A DNA stretch of 64,000 nt from VXOI01 sp965197575 (GTDB lineage: Bacteria; Chloroflexota; Dehalococcoidia; Lucifugimonadales; UBA3495). Under the pieces are notes generated by a model. That model was not told the DNA's origin. It worked only from the letters and a program-made list of their open reading frames with translations, and ran no database searches. A program made the position numbers and the translations under genes. Below, piece after piece: positions 7,713 to 16,608 of the stretch. Numbering within the stretch: the first letter of the stretch is position 1; every line of letters starts with the position of its first letter. The DNA lies in contig OZ240214.1 of assembly GCA_965197575.1 (NCBI GenBank), positions 3,658,001 through 3,722,000 on the forward strand, read 5' to 3'.

Positions 7713-8813
7713 TCATTTTTCAGCTTGCAGGGCGGCGACTATGCGGTCGCCCATTTCGACAGTGCCGATGACGTTGCTGCCGGCCGCGGCGATGTCGGCG
7801 GTGCGGTGGTTTTCCGACAGCGCCTGTTCCACCGCCCGCTCGACAGCCGCCGCCTCCTCGGTGAGACCGAGGGAGTAGCGCACCATCAGAGCCATGCTCA
7901 GAATCGATCCGATGGGGTTGGCGATGCCCTGGCCGGCGATGTCGGGCGCGGTGCCGTGGATCGGCTCGTACATTCCTTTGGAAGGCTGGCCCGCCACCGG
8001 CACACTGGCCAGGCTGGCCGAGGGCAGCACGCCCATCGACGCCGCCAGCACCGATGCCTCGTCGGTCAGAATATCGCCGAAAGTGTTCTCGGCGACAATC
8101 ACGTCGAACCGGGAGGGCCGTTGTATCAGTTGCATAGCGCAGGCATCGACCAGCACGTGCTCCAACTCGATGTCGGGGTACTCGCCGCCCATGCGGGTGG
8201 CGACGGTCCGCCAGAGCCGGGAGCACTCCAGCACGTTGGCCTTGTCCACCGAGGTCAGCTTGCTCCGCCTGCCCCGGGCCAGCTCGAAGCCGATGCGCAA
8301 CACGCGCTCGATCTCGCCCTCGGTGTAGCGCATGGTGTCTTCCGCGACCAGCCCGTTGGGGGTCTCGCGGCGACCCCGGGGCTCGGCGTAATACAGACCG
8401 CCGGTCAGCTCGCGGACGACCACCAACTCCACATCCCGCACCACCTCGGGCTTGAGGACGCTGGACTCGATCAGCCAGGGATAGACCTTGACCGGGCGGA
8501 TGTTGGCGAACACGCCCATGTGGGCGCGGATGTCGAGCAACCCCTGCTCCGGGCGCACCGTGGCGTTGGGATCGTCCCACTTCGGGCCGCCCACCGCGCC
8601 GAAAAGAACGGCGTCGCTGGCGTCGGTCATGGCGCGGACTTCGTCGGTGAACGGGATGCCGTGGTTGTCGATGGATATGCCGCCGATGTCACCGTAGGCC
8701 AGGTTGAAACGGTGGCCGAAAGCGCTCCCGACCGCCTCCAGCACCCGAACGCCCTGGGATGTAACCTCCGGCCCGATGCCGTCGCCGCTCAAAACCGCAA
8801 TGTCGAATTCCAA
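7713..8813 (-). CDS. leuB: 3-isopropylmalate dehydrogenase
   Basis: Oxidative decarboxylation of 3-isopropylmalate in leucine synthesis. The 366-residue product begins MLEFDIAVLSGDGIGPEV. It contains GAVGGPKWDD, VVRELTGGLYY (catalytic Tyr), SVDKANVL (catalytic Lys), and the metal-binding/NAD region ENTFGDILTDEAS with EPIHGTAPDIAGQGIANP. An upstream in-frame extension is possible but unlikely: the TTG at 8813 has AGGAG six bases before it and lines up with family N-termini. The other leu genes are not in this window. Confidence 0.95.
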   Translation of the reverse strand: MEFDIAVLSGDGIGPEVTSQGVRVLEAVGSAFGHRFNLAYGDIGGISIDNHGIPFTDEVRAMTDASDAVLFGAVGGPKWDDPNATVRPEQGLLDIRAHMGVFANIRPVKVYPWLIESSVLKPEVVRDVELVVVRELTGGLYYAEPRGRRETPNGLVAEDTMRYTEGEIERVLRIGFELARGRRSKLTSVDKANVLECSRLWRTVATRMGGEYPDIELEHVLVDACAMQLIQRPSRFDVIVAENTFGDILTDEASVLAASMGVLPSASLASVPVAGQPSKGMYEPIHGTAPDIAGQGIANPIGSILSMALMVRYSLGLTEEAAAVERAVEQALSENHRTADIAAAGSNVIGTVEMGDRIVAALQAEK

Positions 8814-8982
8814 GATGCTCTCCTGTCCGACAAGGGGTTCGCCCACGGAAGGCCAACCCCAAAACTTCGTCTGGGAAACCCGCGCCAGTATACCCAACAA
8901 CACCGCGCCCTTTCAAACCGGCTGGTGTTGTCGACTTCGCAATCGTCACAGTCGGCACCTGGCGGGGGAGAGAACCGCTACG

Positions 8983-8991
8983 TGCTACAAT
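8983..8991 (+). promoter_or_regulatory. Extended -10 promoter before the Uma2 gene
   Basis: TGCTACAAT, an extended -10 (TG at 8983-8984, TACAAT at 8986-8991), lies 26 bases before the ATG of the Uma2 gene. No good -35 is seen at 17 bp, consistent with an extended -10 promoter. It may also serve glcDEF, which follows within 14 bases of the Uma2 stop. Confidence 0.5.
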
Positions 8992-9017
8992 GAGCCTACG
9001 TACTCGGATGGCGAGAC

Positions 9018-9572
9018 ATGACGACTACAAGAGCATTGTTGACCGCCGACGACCTGCTGGCCCTTCCGCGGGATGGCAACAAATACGAGCTCATCCGTGG
9101 AGTATTGGTAAGTAAGATGGGCACCGGAGACCCACATGGCATTACGGTGAGCAGAATCTCCGGCCTTATCTTCAACTATACCGAAGCCAACGACTACGGA
9201 GAGGCCCGATCTGGCGAACCGGGCTACCATCTGGACTTCGAGCCGGACACCGTGCGCTGCCCGGACGTGGCTTGGATTGCGCCGGGTCGCGTCCCGCCGC
9301 GTACGCATGGCTTCCCGAGCTCGGCCCCGGACTTGGCCATCGAGGTCAAGTCGCCCAGCAATTCCAACCCGGAGATGGCCGCCAAGGCGTGGCTGTGGCT
9401 CGGTTACGGCTCCTGGCAAGCATGGGTCGCCGACCCGGAGCGCGTAACCGTCACAGTCTACCGGCCCGGAATCACGCCGGTCATCCTCGTCGAGGACGAC
9501 GTGATAGACGGGGGAGACCTGCTGCCCGGCTTCTCCTCCCCTGTCTGGCAACTGTTCCGTCGGCGCCGCTAA
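9018..9572 (+). CDS. Uma2 family (DUF820) putative endonuclease
   Basis: A 184-residue PD-(D/E)xK-fold protein of the Uma2 family. Recognisable parts are LLALPRDGNKYELIRGVLV at 14-32 (family N-terminus), PDVAWIAPGRV near 80, and the nuclease core DLAIEVKSPSNSNPEMAAKAW at ~105-125, where IEVKS carries the catalytic Glu-Lys pair. Family members occur in many copies in Cyanobacteria and Chloroflexota and their role is unresolved. This is one of three in the window. It sits immediately upstream of glcD on the same strand. Confidence 0.85.
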   Translation: MTTTRALLTADDLLALPRDGNKYELIRGVLVSKMGTGDPHGITVSRISGLIFNYTEANDYGEARSGEPGYHLDFEPDTVRCPDVAWIAPGRVPPRTHGFPSSAPDLAIEVKSPSNSNPEMAAKAWLWLGYGSWQAWVADPERVTVTVYRPGITPVILVEDDVIDGGDLLPGFSSPVWQLFRRRR

Positions 9573-9585
9573 CTGGTATGAGCCA

Positions 9586-11013
9586 ATGGTATTCGCCCAA
9601 TTCATAGCCGCTGTGCAGGGCATTCTCGGCATGGACAACGTCGTCGTTCACCCCGACGATCTGCTGGTGTTCGAGTATGACGGCTCCATCGACCGGGGAA
9701 TGCCGGAGGCGGTGGTGTTCCCGGCCAACACTTCGGAAGTGAGTCAAGTGTTGAGCCTGGCCTACGAGGCTGGAATACCCGTGGTGGGGCGAGGCTCCGG
9801 CACCGGCCTCAGCGGAGGGGCGATTTCCCCGCCCGGCGGCGTCCAGATTGCCTTCACCCGGATGCACGAGATCCTTGAAGTCGACACCGGGAACCGTCAC
9901 GCGCTGGTGGAGCCGGGCGTCATCAACCTGGACCTGGACACCCACGTCCGCAAGTTCGGCTTCCGCTACGCTCCCGACCCTTCCAGCCAGCAGGCTTGCA
10001 GCCTGGGCGGCAACATCGCCGAGAACGCCGGAGGCCCCCACTGCCTGGCCTACGGCACCACCACCAACCACGTTCTGGGTATGGAGGTCGTGCTGGAGGA
10101 CGGCGCGGTGGCGCATCTGGGCAGCCTGGCCCGGGAGACGCCGGGCTACGACCTTCGGGGCGTGTTCACCGGATCGGAGGGCACCTTCGGCATCGCCACC
10201 AAAATCGCGGTGCGCATCCTGCCCCTGCCCGAAGCGGTCAAGACCTTTCTGGGCATTTTCCCAGACGTGGAATCGGCCTGCACCGCCGTTTCCGCCGTGA
10301 TCGGCCACGGCATCGTCCCTGCCGCCCTGGAGATGATCGACGCCCTCAGCATTCAGGCAGTGCAGAACGTGTCCGACGCCGGGTACCCCGACGACGCCGG
10401 GGCGGTGCTGCTCATCGAGCTGGAGGGACTGGTAGAAGAAGTCGACGAAATCGGCCGGGAGGTCGAGTCGTCCCTCTGGGACACCGGCGCCAGCGAGGTA
10501 CGTACCGCCGAGGAGGCCGAGGAGCGGGAGCAGCTTTGGAAGGGGCGCAAAGGGGCGCTGGGCGCGCTGGGCAGCCTCGCCCCCAACTACTACCTGGTCG
10601 ACGGCGTGGTGCCGCGCACGCAGTTGGCTTCGGTGCTCCGGCAGGTCGACGAGGTGGGACGGAAGCACGGCATACCCATCGCCAACGTCTTCCATGCTGG
10701 CGACGGCAACCTGCATCCCTGCCTGCTCTTTGATGAGAGGCAGCCCGGCGCGCTGGAAGCTATCACGACGGCCGGGGCCGAGGTGCTGGAAGTCTGCGTC
10801 GCCGCTGGAGGCACGCTCACCGGCGAGCACGGCGTGGGCCTGGAAAAGAAGGAGCAGATGCCGCTGGTGTACTCGGAAGAGGACATGGCGGCGATGCGCC
10901 GGGTCCGCGACGCCTTCGCCCCCGGCAATCGCATCAACCCCGGCAAGATTTTCCCTGACGGCGTCCGCCACGCCGCAGCTCCCCACCGGCCCACGCCCGG
11001 AATGTTCGCTTGA
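9586..11013 (+). CDS. glcD: Glycolate oxidase FAD-binding subunit GlcD
   Basis: FAD-linked alpha-hydroxyacid dehydrogenase subunit that oxidises glycolate (or D-lactate) to glyoxylate. At 475 residues it has the PCMH-type FAD domain with PVVGRGSGTGLSGGAI at 65-80, SLGGNIAENAGGPHCLAYG near 145, and the C-terminal cap motifs HAGDGNLHP and GTLTGEHGVGLEKK, which hold the metal/substrate residues of the GlcD/Dld family. It is the first gene of a compact glcDEF set; the stop overlaps the glcE start in TTGA. Lactate rather than glycolate as substrate cannot be excluded from sequence. Confidence 0.92.
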   Translation: MVFAQFIAAVQGILGMDNVVVHPDDLLVFEYDGSIDRGMPEAVVFPANTSEVSQVLSLAYEAGIPVVGRGSGTGLSGGAISPPGGVQIAFTRMHEILEVDTGNRHALVEPGVINLDLDTHVRKFGFRYAPDPSSQQACSLGGNIAENAGGPHCLAYGTTTNHVLGMEVVLEDGAVAHLGSLARETPGYDLRGVFTGSEGTFGIATKIAVRILPLPEAVKTFLGIFPDVESACTAVSAVIGHGIVPAALEMIDALSIQAVQNVSDAGYPDDAGAVLLIELEGLVEEVDEIGREVESSLWDTGASEVRTAEEAEEREQLWKGRKGALGALGSLAPNYYLVDGVVPRTQLASVLRQVDEVGRKHGIPIANVFHAGDGNLHPCLLFDERQPGALEAITTAGAEVLEVCVAAGGTLTGEHGVGLEKKEQMPLVYSEEDMAAMRRVRDAFAPGNRINPGKIFPDGVRHAAAPHRPTPGMFA

Positions 11014-12272
11014 CCGTGCCGACTCAGCCGGACCTTTCCGCCTACTCGGTCGACGGCATAACCCCCGCATCGGTGGAAGCGCCGCGCAACCGCGCCGAGT
11101 TGGCCGCCCTGTTGCGACGGGCCGCTGCGGATAAGCTGGCCGTCTTTCCGCGGGGCGGCGGCACTCAGGCGGCGCTGGGCAACCCGCCTGACCGGGTGGA
11201 TCTGGTCATCGACCTGACCCGAATGTACCGGGTGCTGGACTACCAGCCCGCCGACATGACCGTGACCGTGGAATCGGGCATTAGCTTGGACGTTCTTCAG
11301 GAAGAGTTGGCGACGGCCGGGCAGTACGTTCCCCTGGAAGCGCCCTTCCCGGAGCGGGCGACCATCGGCGGCCTTCTGTCCACTGGCTCGACCGGGCCGC
11401 TGGCCCACGCCTACGGCCCGCCCCGGGACTGGCTCATCGGCATCGGCGTGGCGGGCGCAGACGGCGTCGAGACCAAGTCGGGCGGCAAGGTGGTGAAGAA
11501 CGTCACGGGCTACGACCTGAACAAACTCTACACCGGCGCGCTGGGCACGCTGGGGATAATCGTCGAAGCCACCTTCAAGGTCGCTCCCCTGCAACCGGAG
11601 TCGGGCGCGCTTATCGGATATTTTCCGAGCCTGGAACCGGCCATCGAAGCTGGCGCGACTCTTCTGAATTCCCCCGCGGCTCCGATGGCCTATGTCGCCT
11701 CCTTCCCTCAACCGGGGCGGCCCATACACCGCTTCACTGGTATGGCGGCTGGCATCGCTTTCTACTCCGGCCGGGCCCGAGCTACCAAGCGCCGGGCGGA
11801 GGAGACCGCCGCCGTCTTGGAGCAGGCCGGGGCTGCCGACGTGTCTTTATTGGACGGCATCCAGGCCAACGAGCTGCGGCAGTGGCTGACCAACCTGGCC
11901 TGGGACGCTGAAGCGCCCCCCGCCTTGGCCGTGAGGATCGCCGCGCCGCGCCGTTCGGTCACCCCGTTGGCTGCGGCATGTCTCGAAATCGGCGGCGCGG
12001 AGCTGGTGGCCGACCCCGGCTTCGGCGCGATGAAACTGCTCTGGTGGGACAACCCCGGCGACGAGTCCCTGCTGGCCAACATCCGGCAGGCCAGGGACAC
12101 CGCCCGCGCCCACGGCGGTTCGGCGGTGGTCGAGCAAGCCCCGGCGTCGCTCAAGGGCGTCATCGACGTCTGGGGCGAGGAGCCGGACAGCATCGGCATC
12201 ATGCGCCGCATCAAAGAACAGTTCGACCCGGCGGGGCTGCTGAACCCCGGCCGGTTCTTGGGGAGGCTCTGA
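11010..12272 (+). CDS. glcE: Glycolate oxidase FAD-binding subunit GlcE
   Basis: A second, shorter FAD-binding subunit (420 aa) of the glycolate oxidase complex. It carries FPRGGGTQAALGNPP at ~46-60, the FAD-pyrophosphate loop of the PCMH family, then GLLSTGSTGPLAHAYGPPRDW and GVETKSGGKVVKNVTGYDLNKLYTGALGTLG in pieces typical of GlcE. The C-terminus QFDPAGLLNPGRF is the family end signature. It starts with a TTG inside the glcD stop codon and ends in a TGATG overlap with glcF. Confidence 0.9.
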   Translation: MTVPTQPDLSAYSVDGITPASVEAPRNRAELAALLRRAAADKLAVFPRGGGTQAALGNPPDRVDLVIDLTRMYRVLDYQPADMTVTVESGISLDVLQEELATAGQYVPLEAPFPERATIGGLLSTGSTGPLAHAYGPPRDWLIGIGVAGADGVETKSGGKVVKNVTGYDLNKLYTGALGTLGIIVEATFKVAPLQPESGALIGYFPSLEPAIEAGATLLNSPAAPMAYVASFPQPGRPIHRFTGMAAGIAFYSGRARATKRRAEETAAVLEQAGAADVSLLDGIQANELRQWLTNLAWDAEAPPALAVRIAAPRRSVTPLAAACLEIGGAELVADPGFGAMKLLWWDNPGDESLLANIRQARDTARAHGGSAVVEQAPASLKGVIDVWGEEPDSIGIMRRIKEQFDPAGLLNPGRFLGRL

Positions 12273-13624
12273 TGGTAGAAGAACGCCCTCACCCCAGTAC
12301 CCTCCCCGCAGGAGAGGGAGCCGCCGGGGCCTGGTTTCAGGGGGCCGATGCCCCGGCGGAAGCCGACATGTACCGCTGCGTCCACTGCGGCTTGTGTCTG
12401 AGTTCCTGCCCCACCTACGTCGTCACCCGCATGGAGATGGAGTCTCCCCGGGGCCGCATCGCGCTGATGAAGGCGGTGAACGAGCGGCGGGTCGAAATCA
12501 CGCCGCGCATCGTCTCCCATTGGGAGGCGTGTCTCCAGTGCCGGGCCTGCGAGGCAGTGTGCCCGTCGGGAGTACCCTACGGCCGCATGATGGAGCACAC
12601 TCGCGCTCAGGTGCGCGACCACGGGCGGCAGTCGGCCGGGCTGCGGCGAGTCAGCCGGTGGTTCCTGCGGGCGGCGCTGCCCCATCCGGCCCGGCTGCGC
12701 TGGGGCGGCCATCTCATCCGGGCCTATCAACGCTCCGGCCTGCAATGGTTGGCGCGGGCCATCGGCGTGTTGCGGCTGCTTCCCGGCAACCTAGCGCATC
12801 TCGACTCACAACTGCCTCCGCTAAATGGCCGCTTCTTCCGGCCCACCGACCGGGTCTATCCGGCCCAAGGCGCGAGAAAGATGAAGGTGGCGTTGCTCTC
12901 CGGGTGCGTGATGCCGCTGATGCAGGGCCCCACTATGGAGGCCACGGTAAGGGTGCTGACCCGCAACGGGTGCGACGTATCCGTGCCCACCGGGCAAGGC
13001 TGTTGCGGGGCGCTGAACATCCACGCCGGAGACCTGGAGGCGGGCCGGGAAATGGCCCGGCGCAACATCGACGCATTGCTGGCCGCGGGCGTCGACCGGA
13101 TAGTCACCTGCTCCGCCGGCTGCGGCTCGGCCATGAAGGAGTACCACGAGCTACTGGAAAACGACCCGGAGTACGGCGAGCGGGCCCACCGCTTCGGAGA
13201 GCTCACCGAGGACGTTACCGAGTTCTTGGCGAAGCTGCCCTTCCAACCCCCAACGAGGCTACTGCCCCGCAAAGTCACCTACCAGGACCCGTGCCATTTG
13301 GCCCACGCCCAACGCATCACCGCCGCCCCCCGCTCGGTCATCAACGCCATCCCCGGCGTGGAGTTGGTGGAGATGGAAGAGGCGTCGCTCTGTTGCGGCG
13401 GCGCGGGCATCTACTCCACAGTCCAGCCGGAGTTGGCCCAACGGCTGCAACAGCGCAAGGTAAGCCGGGTGTTGGCCACCGGGGCCGAAGAGGTCATCAC
13501 GGCCAACCCCGGCTGCGTAATGCAGATCGAGCAGGGCCTCCGGGGGCAGGGACGCCCTATGCCGGTGCGCCATGTCGTGGACATCCTGGACGAAGCGTAC
13601 CGCCTGGAGGACTCGCCAAGCTAG
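12272..13624 (+). CDS. glcF: Glycolate oxidase iron-sulfur subunit GlcF
   Basis: Electron-transfer subunit (450 aa) with two [4Fe-4S] ferredoxin clusters: C36/C39/C42/C46 in YRCVHCGLCLSSCP and C87/C90/C93/C97 in CLQCRACEAVCP. Two CCG domains follow, with GQGCCGALNIHAG and ASLCCGGAGIYS. It passes electrons from GlcDE towards the quinone pool. The N-terminal residues 6-17 (PHPSTLPAGEGA) match the peptide usually produced when the CCCTCACCC/GGAGAGGG intergenic repeat is translated, so an old repeat insertion seems to have supplied the start region. The ATG overlaps the glcE stop. Confidence 0.92.
   Translation: MVEERPHPSTLPAGEGAAGAWFQGADAPAEADMYRCVHCGLCLSSCPTYVVTRMEMESPRGRIALMKAVNERRVEITPRIVSHWEACLQCRACEAVCPSGVPYGRMMEHTRAQVRDHGRQSAGLRRVSRWFLRAALPHPARLRWGGHLIRAYQRSGLQWLARAIGVLRLLPGNLAHLDSQLPPLNGRFFRPTDRVYPAQGARKMKVALLSGCVMPLMQGPTMEATVRVLTRNGCDVSVPTGQGCCGALNIHAGDLEAGREMARRNIDALLAAGVDRIVTCSAGCGSAMKEYHELLENDPEYGERAHRFGELTEDVTEFLAKLPFQPPTRLLPRKVTYQDPCHLAHAQRITAAPRSVINAIPGVELVEMEEASLCCGGAGIYSTVQPELAQRLQQRKVSRVLATGAEEVITANPGCVMQIEQGLRGQGRPMPVRHVVDILDEAYRLEDSPS
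12285..12320. repeat. CCCTCACCC...GGAGAGGG repeat copy inside the glcF start
   Basis: GCCCTCACCCCAGTACCCTC followed by CCCGCAGGAGAGGGA is a degraded copy of the dispersed palindrome also found at 17845, 23214 and 44919. Here it is translated as part of glcF, residues 5-16. Confidence 0.65.
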
Positions 13625-13632
13625 CAGGCGTT

Positions 13633-13655
13633 GGCAAGCTAATCTCCGGCTTGCC
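13633..13655. terminator. Candidate bidirectional terminator hairpin between convergent operons
   Basis: GGCAAGC and GCTTGCC arms (7 bp) with a 9-base loop lie at the convergence of glcF and the Uma2 gene. There is no strong T run on either side, so it may be a weak terminator or just an mRNA end-stabilising hairpin. Confidence 0.4.
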
Positions 13656-14424
13656 GACGGCGCAACTCTTCCTCAAGCTGGCGCACCCTGCCCTTGGCAG
13701 CCTCCAAGTCGGCCTTGATCTCCGGATAATTGCGGAGGTATTCTCCAGTTGCCGGATCGTACAGGTAGAGCCGCGCCTCGTCCCAGCACAGGTTCAGCCC
13801 CAGCGTGGGGCTGAACCCCTTGAGCACACCGTCCGGTTCGGTGGTCAACTCGAAGGGCCGGTATTCCCCCTCCACCAACCGCTCCCCGGCCAGCGGCTCC
13901 CCGTACAGCCGGCCTCCGGTGGGGTCGTACCGCCAGTATTCCGGGACGCCGACTTGGGCGTAAATGTCGCGCTTGCCGGTGATGTCGTGCCGCGCGGTAG
14001 AAGCGGAGGCGACTTCGAGGGCCAGGTCCGGCGGCTTACCGGCCTCCCAGGGCAGGTAAAGCGCCCGCTGCCGGATGGCGTGGGAATCTACGCCGAACGC
14101 GATGTAGAAGTCAGGACCGACCCGGACGTTAAGGTTGCTGCGGTCGTAGCAGATGAAGGTGTTGCTGTCCAAGAACACGTCGGGGCGGCCGTTGCTGTCG
14201 TAGTAGCCCGCCAGTATCGGGATGAAGTCGAACAAGTATGGATTCTGAATCATGGCATCCGGCAGCGGCTCGGGTTCGAACGGGTCGAAGTCAAGGGCGG
14301 CGAAGTCGATTTCGCCTCCAAGCTGATAAGGCAGCATCTTGTAGGACTGCTTGGTCGTCATAGCGCGCTTCCGGCTCGATGGGCTGGAGTTGCTGGCCTT
14401 GCAAAGGAAACGCTGTCGGCTCAT
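13639..14424 (-). CDS. Uma2 family putative endonuclease with C-terminal coiled coil
   Basis: Second Uma2 protein, 261 residues. The nuclease core is PDLALEVASASTARHDITGKRDIYAQVGVPEYWRYD in successive pieces, where LEVAS replaces the usual EVxS. A C-terminal heptad-rich segment (DLEAAKGRVRQLEEELRRR) should form a coiled coil. The outermost start makes an ATGA overlap with the aminotransferase stop; MTTKQSYKMLPY at 14361 is an equally plausible start that better matches family N-termini. Confidence 0.8.
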   Translation of the reverse strand: MSRQRFLCKASNSSPSSRKRAMTTKQSYKMLPYQLGGEIDFAALDFDPFEPEPLPDAMIQNPYLFDFIPILAGYYDSNGRPDVFLDSNTFICYDRSNLNVRVGPDFYIAFGVDSHAIRQRALYLPWEAGKPPDLALEVASASTARHDITGKRDIYAQVGVPEYWRYDPTGGRLYGEPLAGERLVEGEYRPFELTTEPDGVLKGFSPTLGLNLCWDEARLYLYDPATGEYLRNYPEIKADLEAAKGRVRQLEEELRRRQAGD

Positions 14425-15620
14425 CCGGGCGGGTCGAACCCCACCAGCGCCCTCTGGGCCGCCGCCAAGCTGGCGCCGTAGGCCACCTCGTAGCCGTTCT
14501 TGCTCAGGATGGTTTCCAGGGCCGAGAGCAGGGCGAACACGTTGATCTCCCGTGCCGAGTCGCCCATGAGGCCGATGCGCCAGGCTAGGCCCCGGTACTC
14601 GCCCAGTCCGCCGCCGATCTCGATCTTGTAGTCGTCCAATAGCGTCCGGCGCACCGTGGCGTCGTCGATTCCCTCGGGCACGGCTACCGTGGTGAGCGGG
14701 TTCAGGCGGTGGTTGGGATCAGCCAGGAGTTCCAGCCCCAGAGCTTCAAGCCCGGCCCGGAGCGAGGCCGCCACGCGGGCGTGACGCTCGATGCGGTTGT
14801 CGACCCCCTCCTCCATCATCATGCGCAGCGCCTCGCGCAGAGCGTAGGTCATCGAGATGGGAGCAGTGTGATGGTAGGCCCGGGTCTGGCTGCTCCAGTA
14901 ACTCTCCAGGTCCTTGAGGTTGAAATAGAAGCTCTGTACCTTGCTCTCCCGCGAGTTGAGCACGTCCATAGCCGCGTCGCTCAAGGAGATGGGGGCCAGT
15001 CCGGGAGGCGCGCCCAGGCACTTCTGGGTGGCGCTGTAGCAAACGTCGATGCCCCAGTCGTCCATCCGCATGTCGTGGCCGCCCAAGGAGGTTACGGCGT
15101 CCACGATGGCCAGTGCGCCGTGGCGATGGATTACGTCGACTATCTCCGGCAACGAGGTGAGCACCCCGGTCGAAGTCTCGGCGTGTACCACGCCCACGGC
15201 CTTGACCCGCGAGTGCTTGGCCAGCTCGTCATCCAACGCCTGCGGGTCTACCGGGCGGCCCCAGGGCGTGTCCACCACCCGCACGTCCGCGCCGCAGCGT
15301 TCGGCGATGTCGGCCAACCGGACGCCGAAGTAGCCGTTGCGGCAGACCACCATGATGTCGCCGCGCTCCAGGACGTTGGCGCAGGCGGTCTCCATGGCGC
15401 CGGTGCCGGTGGAGGAAATGGGCAGGGTCATAAAATTGCCGGTGTGGTAGACCTCCCGGAGCATGTTCTTCACGTCTTCCATGATGCGGAAGAAATCCGG
15501 GTCCAGGTGGCCCATGATCGGCGTGGTCATCGCCTGGAGGACGCGAGGATGGACCGAGCTGGGCCCGGCCCCCAAGAGGATTCGCTGGGGCGGCTGAAGC
15601 TCGCCAATGCTAGTAGTCAC
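14421..15620 (-). CDS. Alanine/serine-glyoxylate aminotransferase (class V, PLP)
   Basis: PLP enzyme of 399 residues that transaminates glyoxylate to glycine using alanine or serine. Features: LLGAGPSSVHPRVLQA at 16-30, STGTGAMETA (cofactor phosphate loop, ~70-79), AIVDAVTSLGG with D174, and SATQKCLGAPPG with the PLP lysine K200. The C-terminal GGLGEYRGLAWRIGLMGDSA is typical of AGXT-type enzymes. It faces glcDEF across a convergent junction, so product and consumer of glyoxylate lie side by side. The SDR gene is directly upstream with a 2-base gap. Confidence 0.9.
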   Translation of the reverse strand: MTTSIGELQPPQRILLGAGPSSVHPRVLQAMTTPIMGHLDPDFFRIMEDVKNMLREVYHTGNFMTLPISSTGTGAMETACANVLERGDIMVVCRNGYFGVRLADIAERCGADVRVVDTPWGRPVDPQALDDELAKHSRVKAVGVVHAETSTGVLTSLPEIVDVIHRHGALAIVDAVTSLGGHDMRMDDWGIDVCYSATQKCLGAPPGLAPISLSDAAMDVLNSRESKVQSFYFNLKDLESYWSSQTRAYHHTAPISMTYALREALRMMMEEGVDNRIERHARVAASLRAGLEALGLELLADPNHRLNPLTTVAVPEGIDDATVRRTLLDDYKIEIGGGLGEYRGLAWRIGLMGDSAREINVFALLSALETILSKNGYEVAYGASLAAAQRALVGFDPPG

Positions 15621-15622
15621 GC

Positions 15623-16420
15623 TTACACCACCGCCGAGGCCCCGCCGTCCAAGTTGACCGCGATTCCGGTGAGATAGCTGGCCCGCTCCGAGGCCAGGAA
15701 GGCTATGACGTCGCCCGCTTCCTCCGGTTCCCCGACCCGGCCCAGCGGCACCGCGCGACCCTTGGCCAACTGGTCGTAGAAGGCGTCGATACTCAGGTCC
15801 GGCTCGGTCTGCACCCGGGCGTCGTAGCGGGTCTGGTGCTGGCCGCTCTTGATCAGCCCGATGCAGACGGTGGACACCAGAATGTTGTCTTGGGCCAGGT
15901 CCTTGGACAGTCCCTTGGTGATGGCGATACCGGCCGCCCGCGAGATGGAGGTGGGCATGGAGTTCGCGCCGGGAGTGCGGCCGCCCAGGTTGGTGACGTT
16001 GATGATCCGCCCGCCGCCGGCCTTGCGCATCTCCGGAATCGATTCTTGGATGAGCCGCACCGCGCCCCAGACCTTCAACTCGAAGTCGAACTCCCAGTCC
16101 TCCTGGCTCACCTGCTCGAAGCCCTTGGCCATGGAGGTGCCGGCGTTGTTGACCAGGATGTCCAGCCGTCCGAACCGGTCGATGGCGGTCTGCACCACCT
16201 TGCCGGCGCTCTCGGGCTGCATCACGTCCGCCGAGAGGGGTACGACGACTCCCTCGGTGGCGGCCCTGATCTCTTCAGCGGCCTGGTCCAGCACTTCCTG
16301 CCGCCGGGCTACGATAACGACGTTCGCGCCCTCTTTGGCCATACTGAGAGCCGCCGCTTTCCCAATACCGTCACTCCCGCCGGTGACGACGGCAACTTTA
16401 TCTTGGAGTCCAAGGTCCAT
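15623..16420 (-). CDS. SDR-fold protein lacking the Ser-Tyr-Lys catalytic residues
   Basis: A 265-residue Rossmann short-chain dehydrogenase fold. VTGGSDGIGKAAA (12-24) binds the dinucleotide and LVNNAG (89-94) is intact. The catalytic YxxxK site, expected at 157-161, reads TSISR (T157, R161), and the upstream Ser position reads NVTNLGG. Related SDRs with the SMPTSxSRAAG segment exist, so this is a lineage-wide change, not a sequencing fault. It may bind NAD(P) without classical SDR chemistry. The ATG has a strong AGGAGG Shine-Dalgarno; it heads the operon with the aminotransferase. Confidence 0.85.
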   Translation of the reverse strand: MDLGLQDKVAVVTGGSDGIGKAAALSMAKEGANVVIVARRQEVLDQAAEEIRAATEGVVVPLSADVMQPESAGKVVQTAIDRFGRLDILVNNAGTSMAKGFEQVSQEDWEFDFELKVWGAVRLIQESIPEMRKAGGGRIINVTNLGGRTPGANSMPTSISRAAGIAITKGLSKDLAQDNILVSTVCIGLIKSGQHQTRYDARVQTEPDLSIDAFYDQLAKGRAVPLGRVGEPEEAGDVIAFLASERASYLTGIAVNLDGGASAVV

Positions 16421-16463
16421 GACGCACCCTCCTGCTAACGTGGTCTACGAAATCAGCCGCCAG

Positions 16464-16472
16464 ATTATATCA
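16464..16472 (-). promoter_or_regulatory. Extended -10 promoter for the SDR-aminotransferase operon
   Basis: On the minus strand TGATATAAT gives an extended -10 with a perfect TATAAT (16464-16469), about 44 bases before the SDR start codon. The 188-base gap around it (16421-16608) also holds a GC-rich imperfect hairpin after trpB near 16565-16590, without a T tract. Confidence 0.5.
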
Positions 16473-16608
16473 CAGGGACACAGGGGACCCGCCGTTCGCG
16501 CCCCGATAGCAAGCACGGCGGACGCCCGGCAAAGGAGCCGCCGCATATAGATGGCAAGCGACGTGACGGCCGGCCCTTTGCCGGGCTTTGACGTTTTGCG
16601 GGCCGTGC

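Noticed and set aside
8814..8903. Longer LeuB start
   Set aside because: No homology and no ribosome-binding site; TTG 8813 has AGGAG at six bases.
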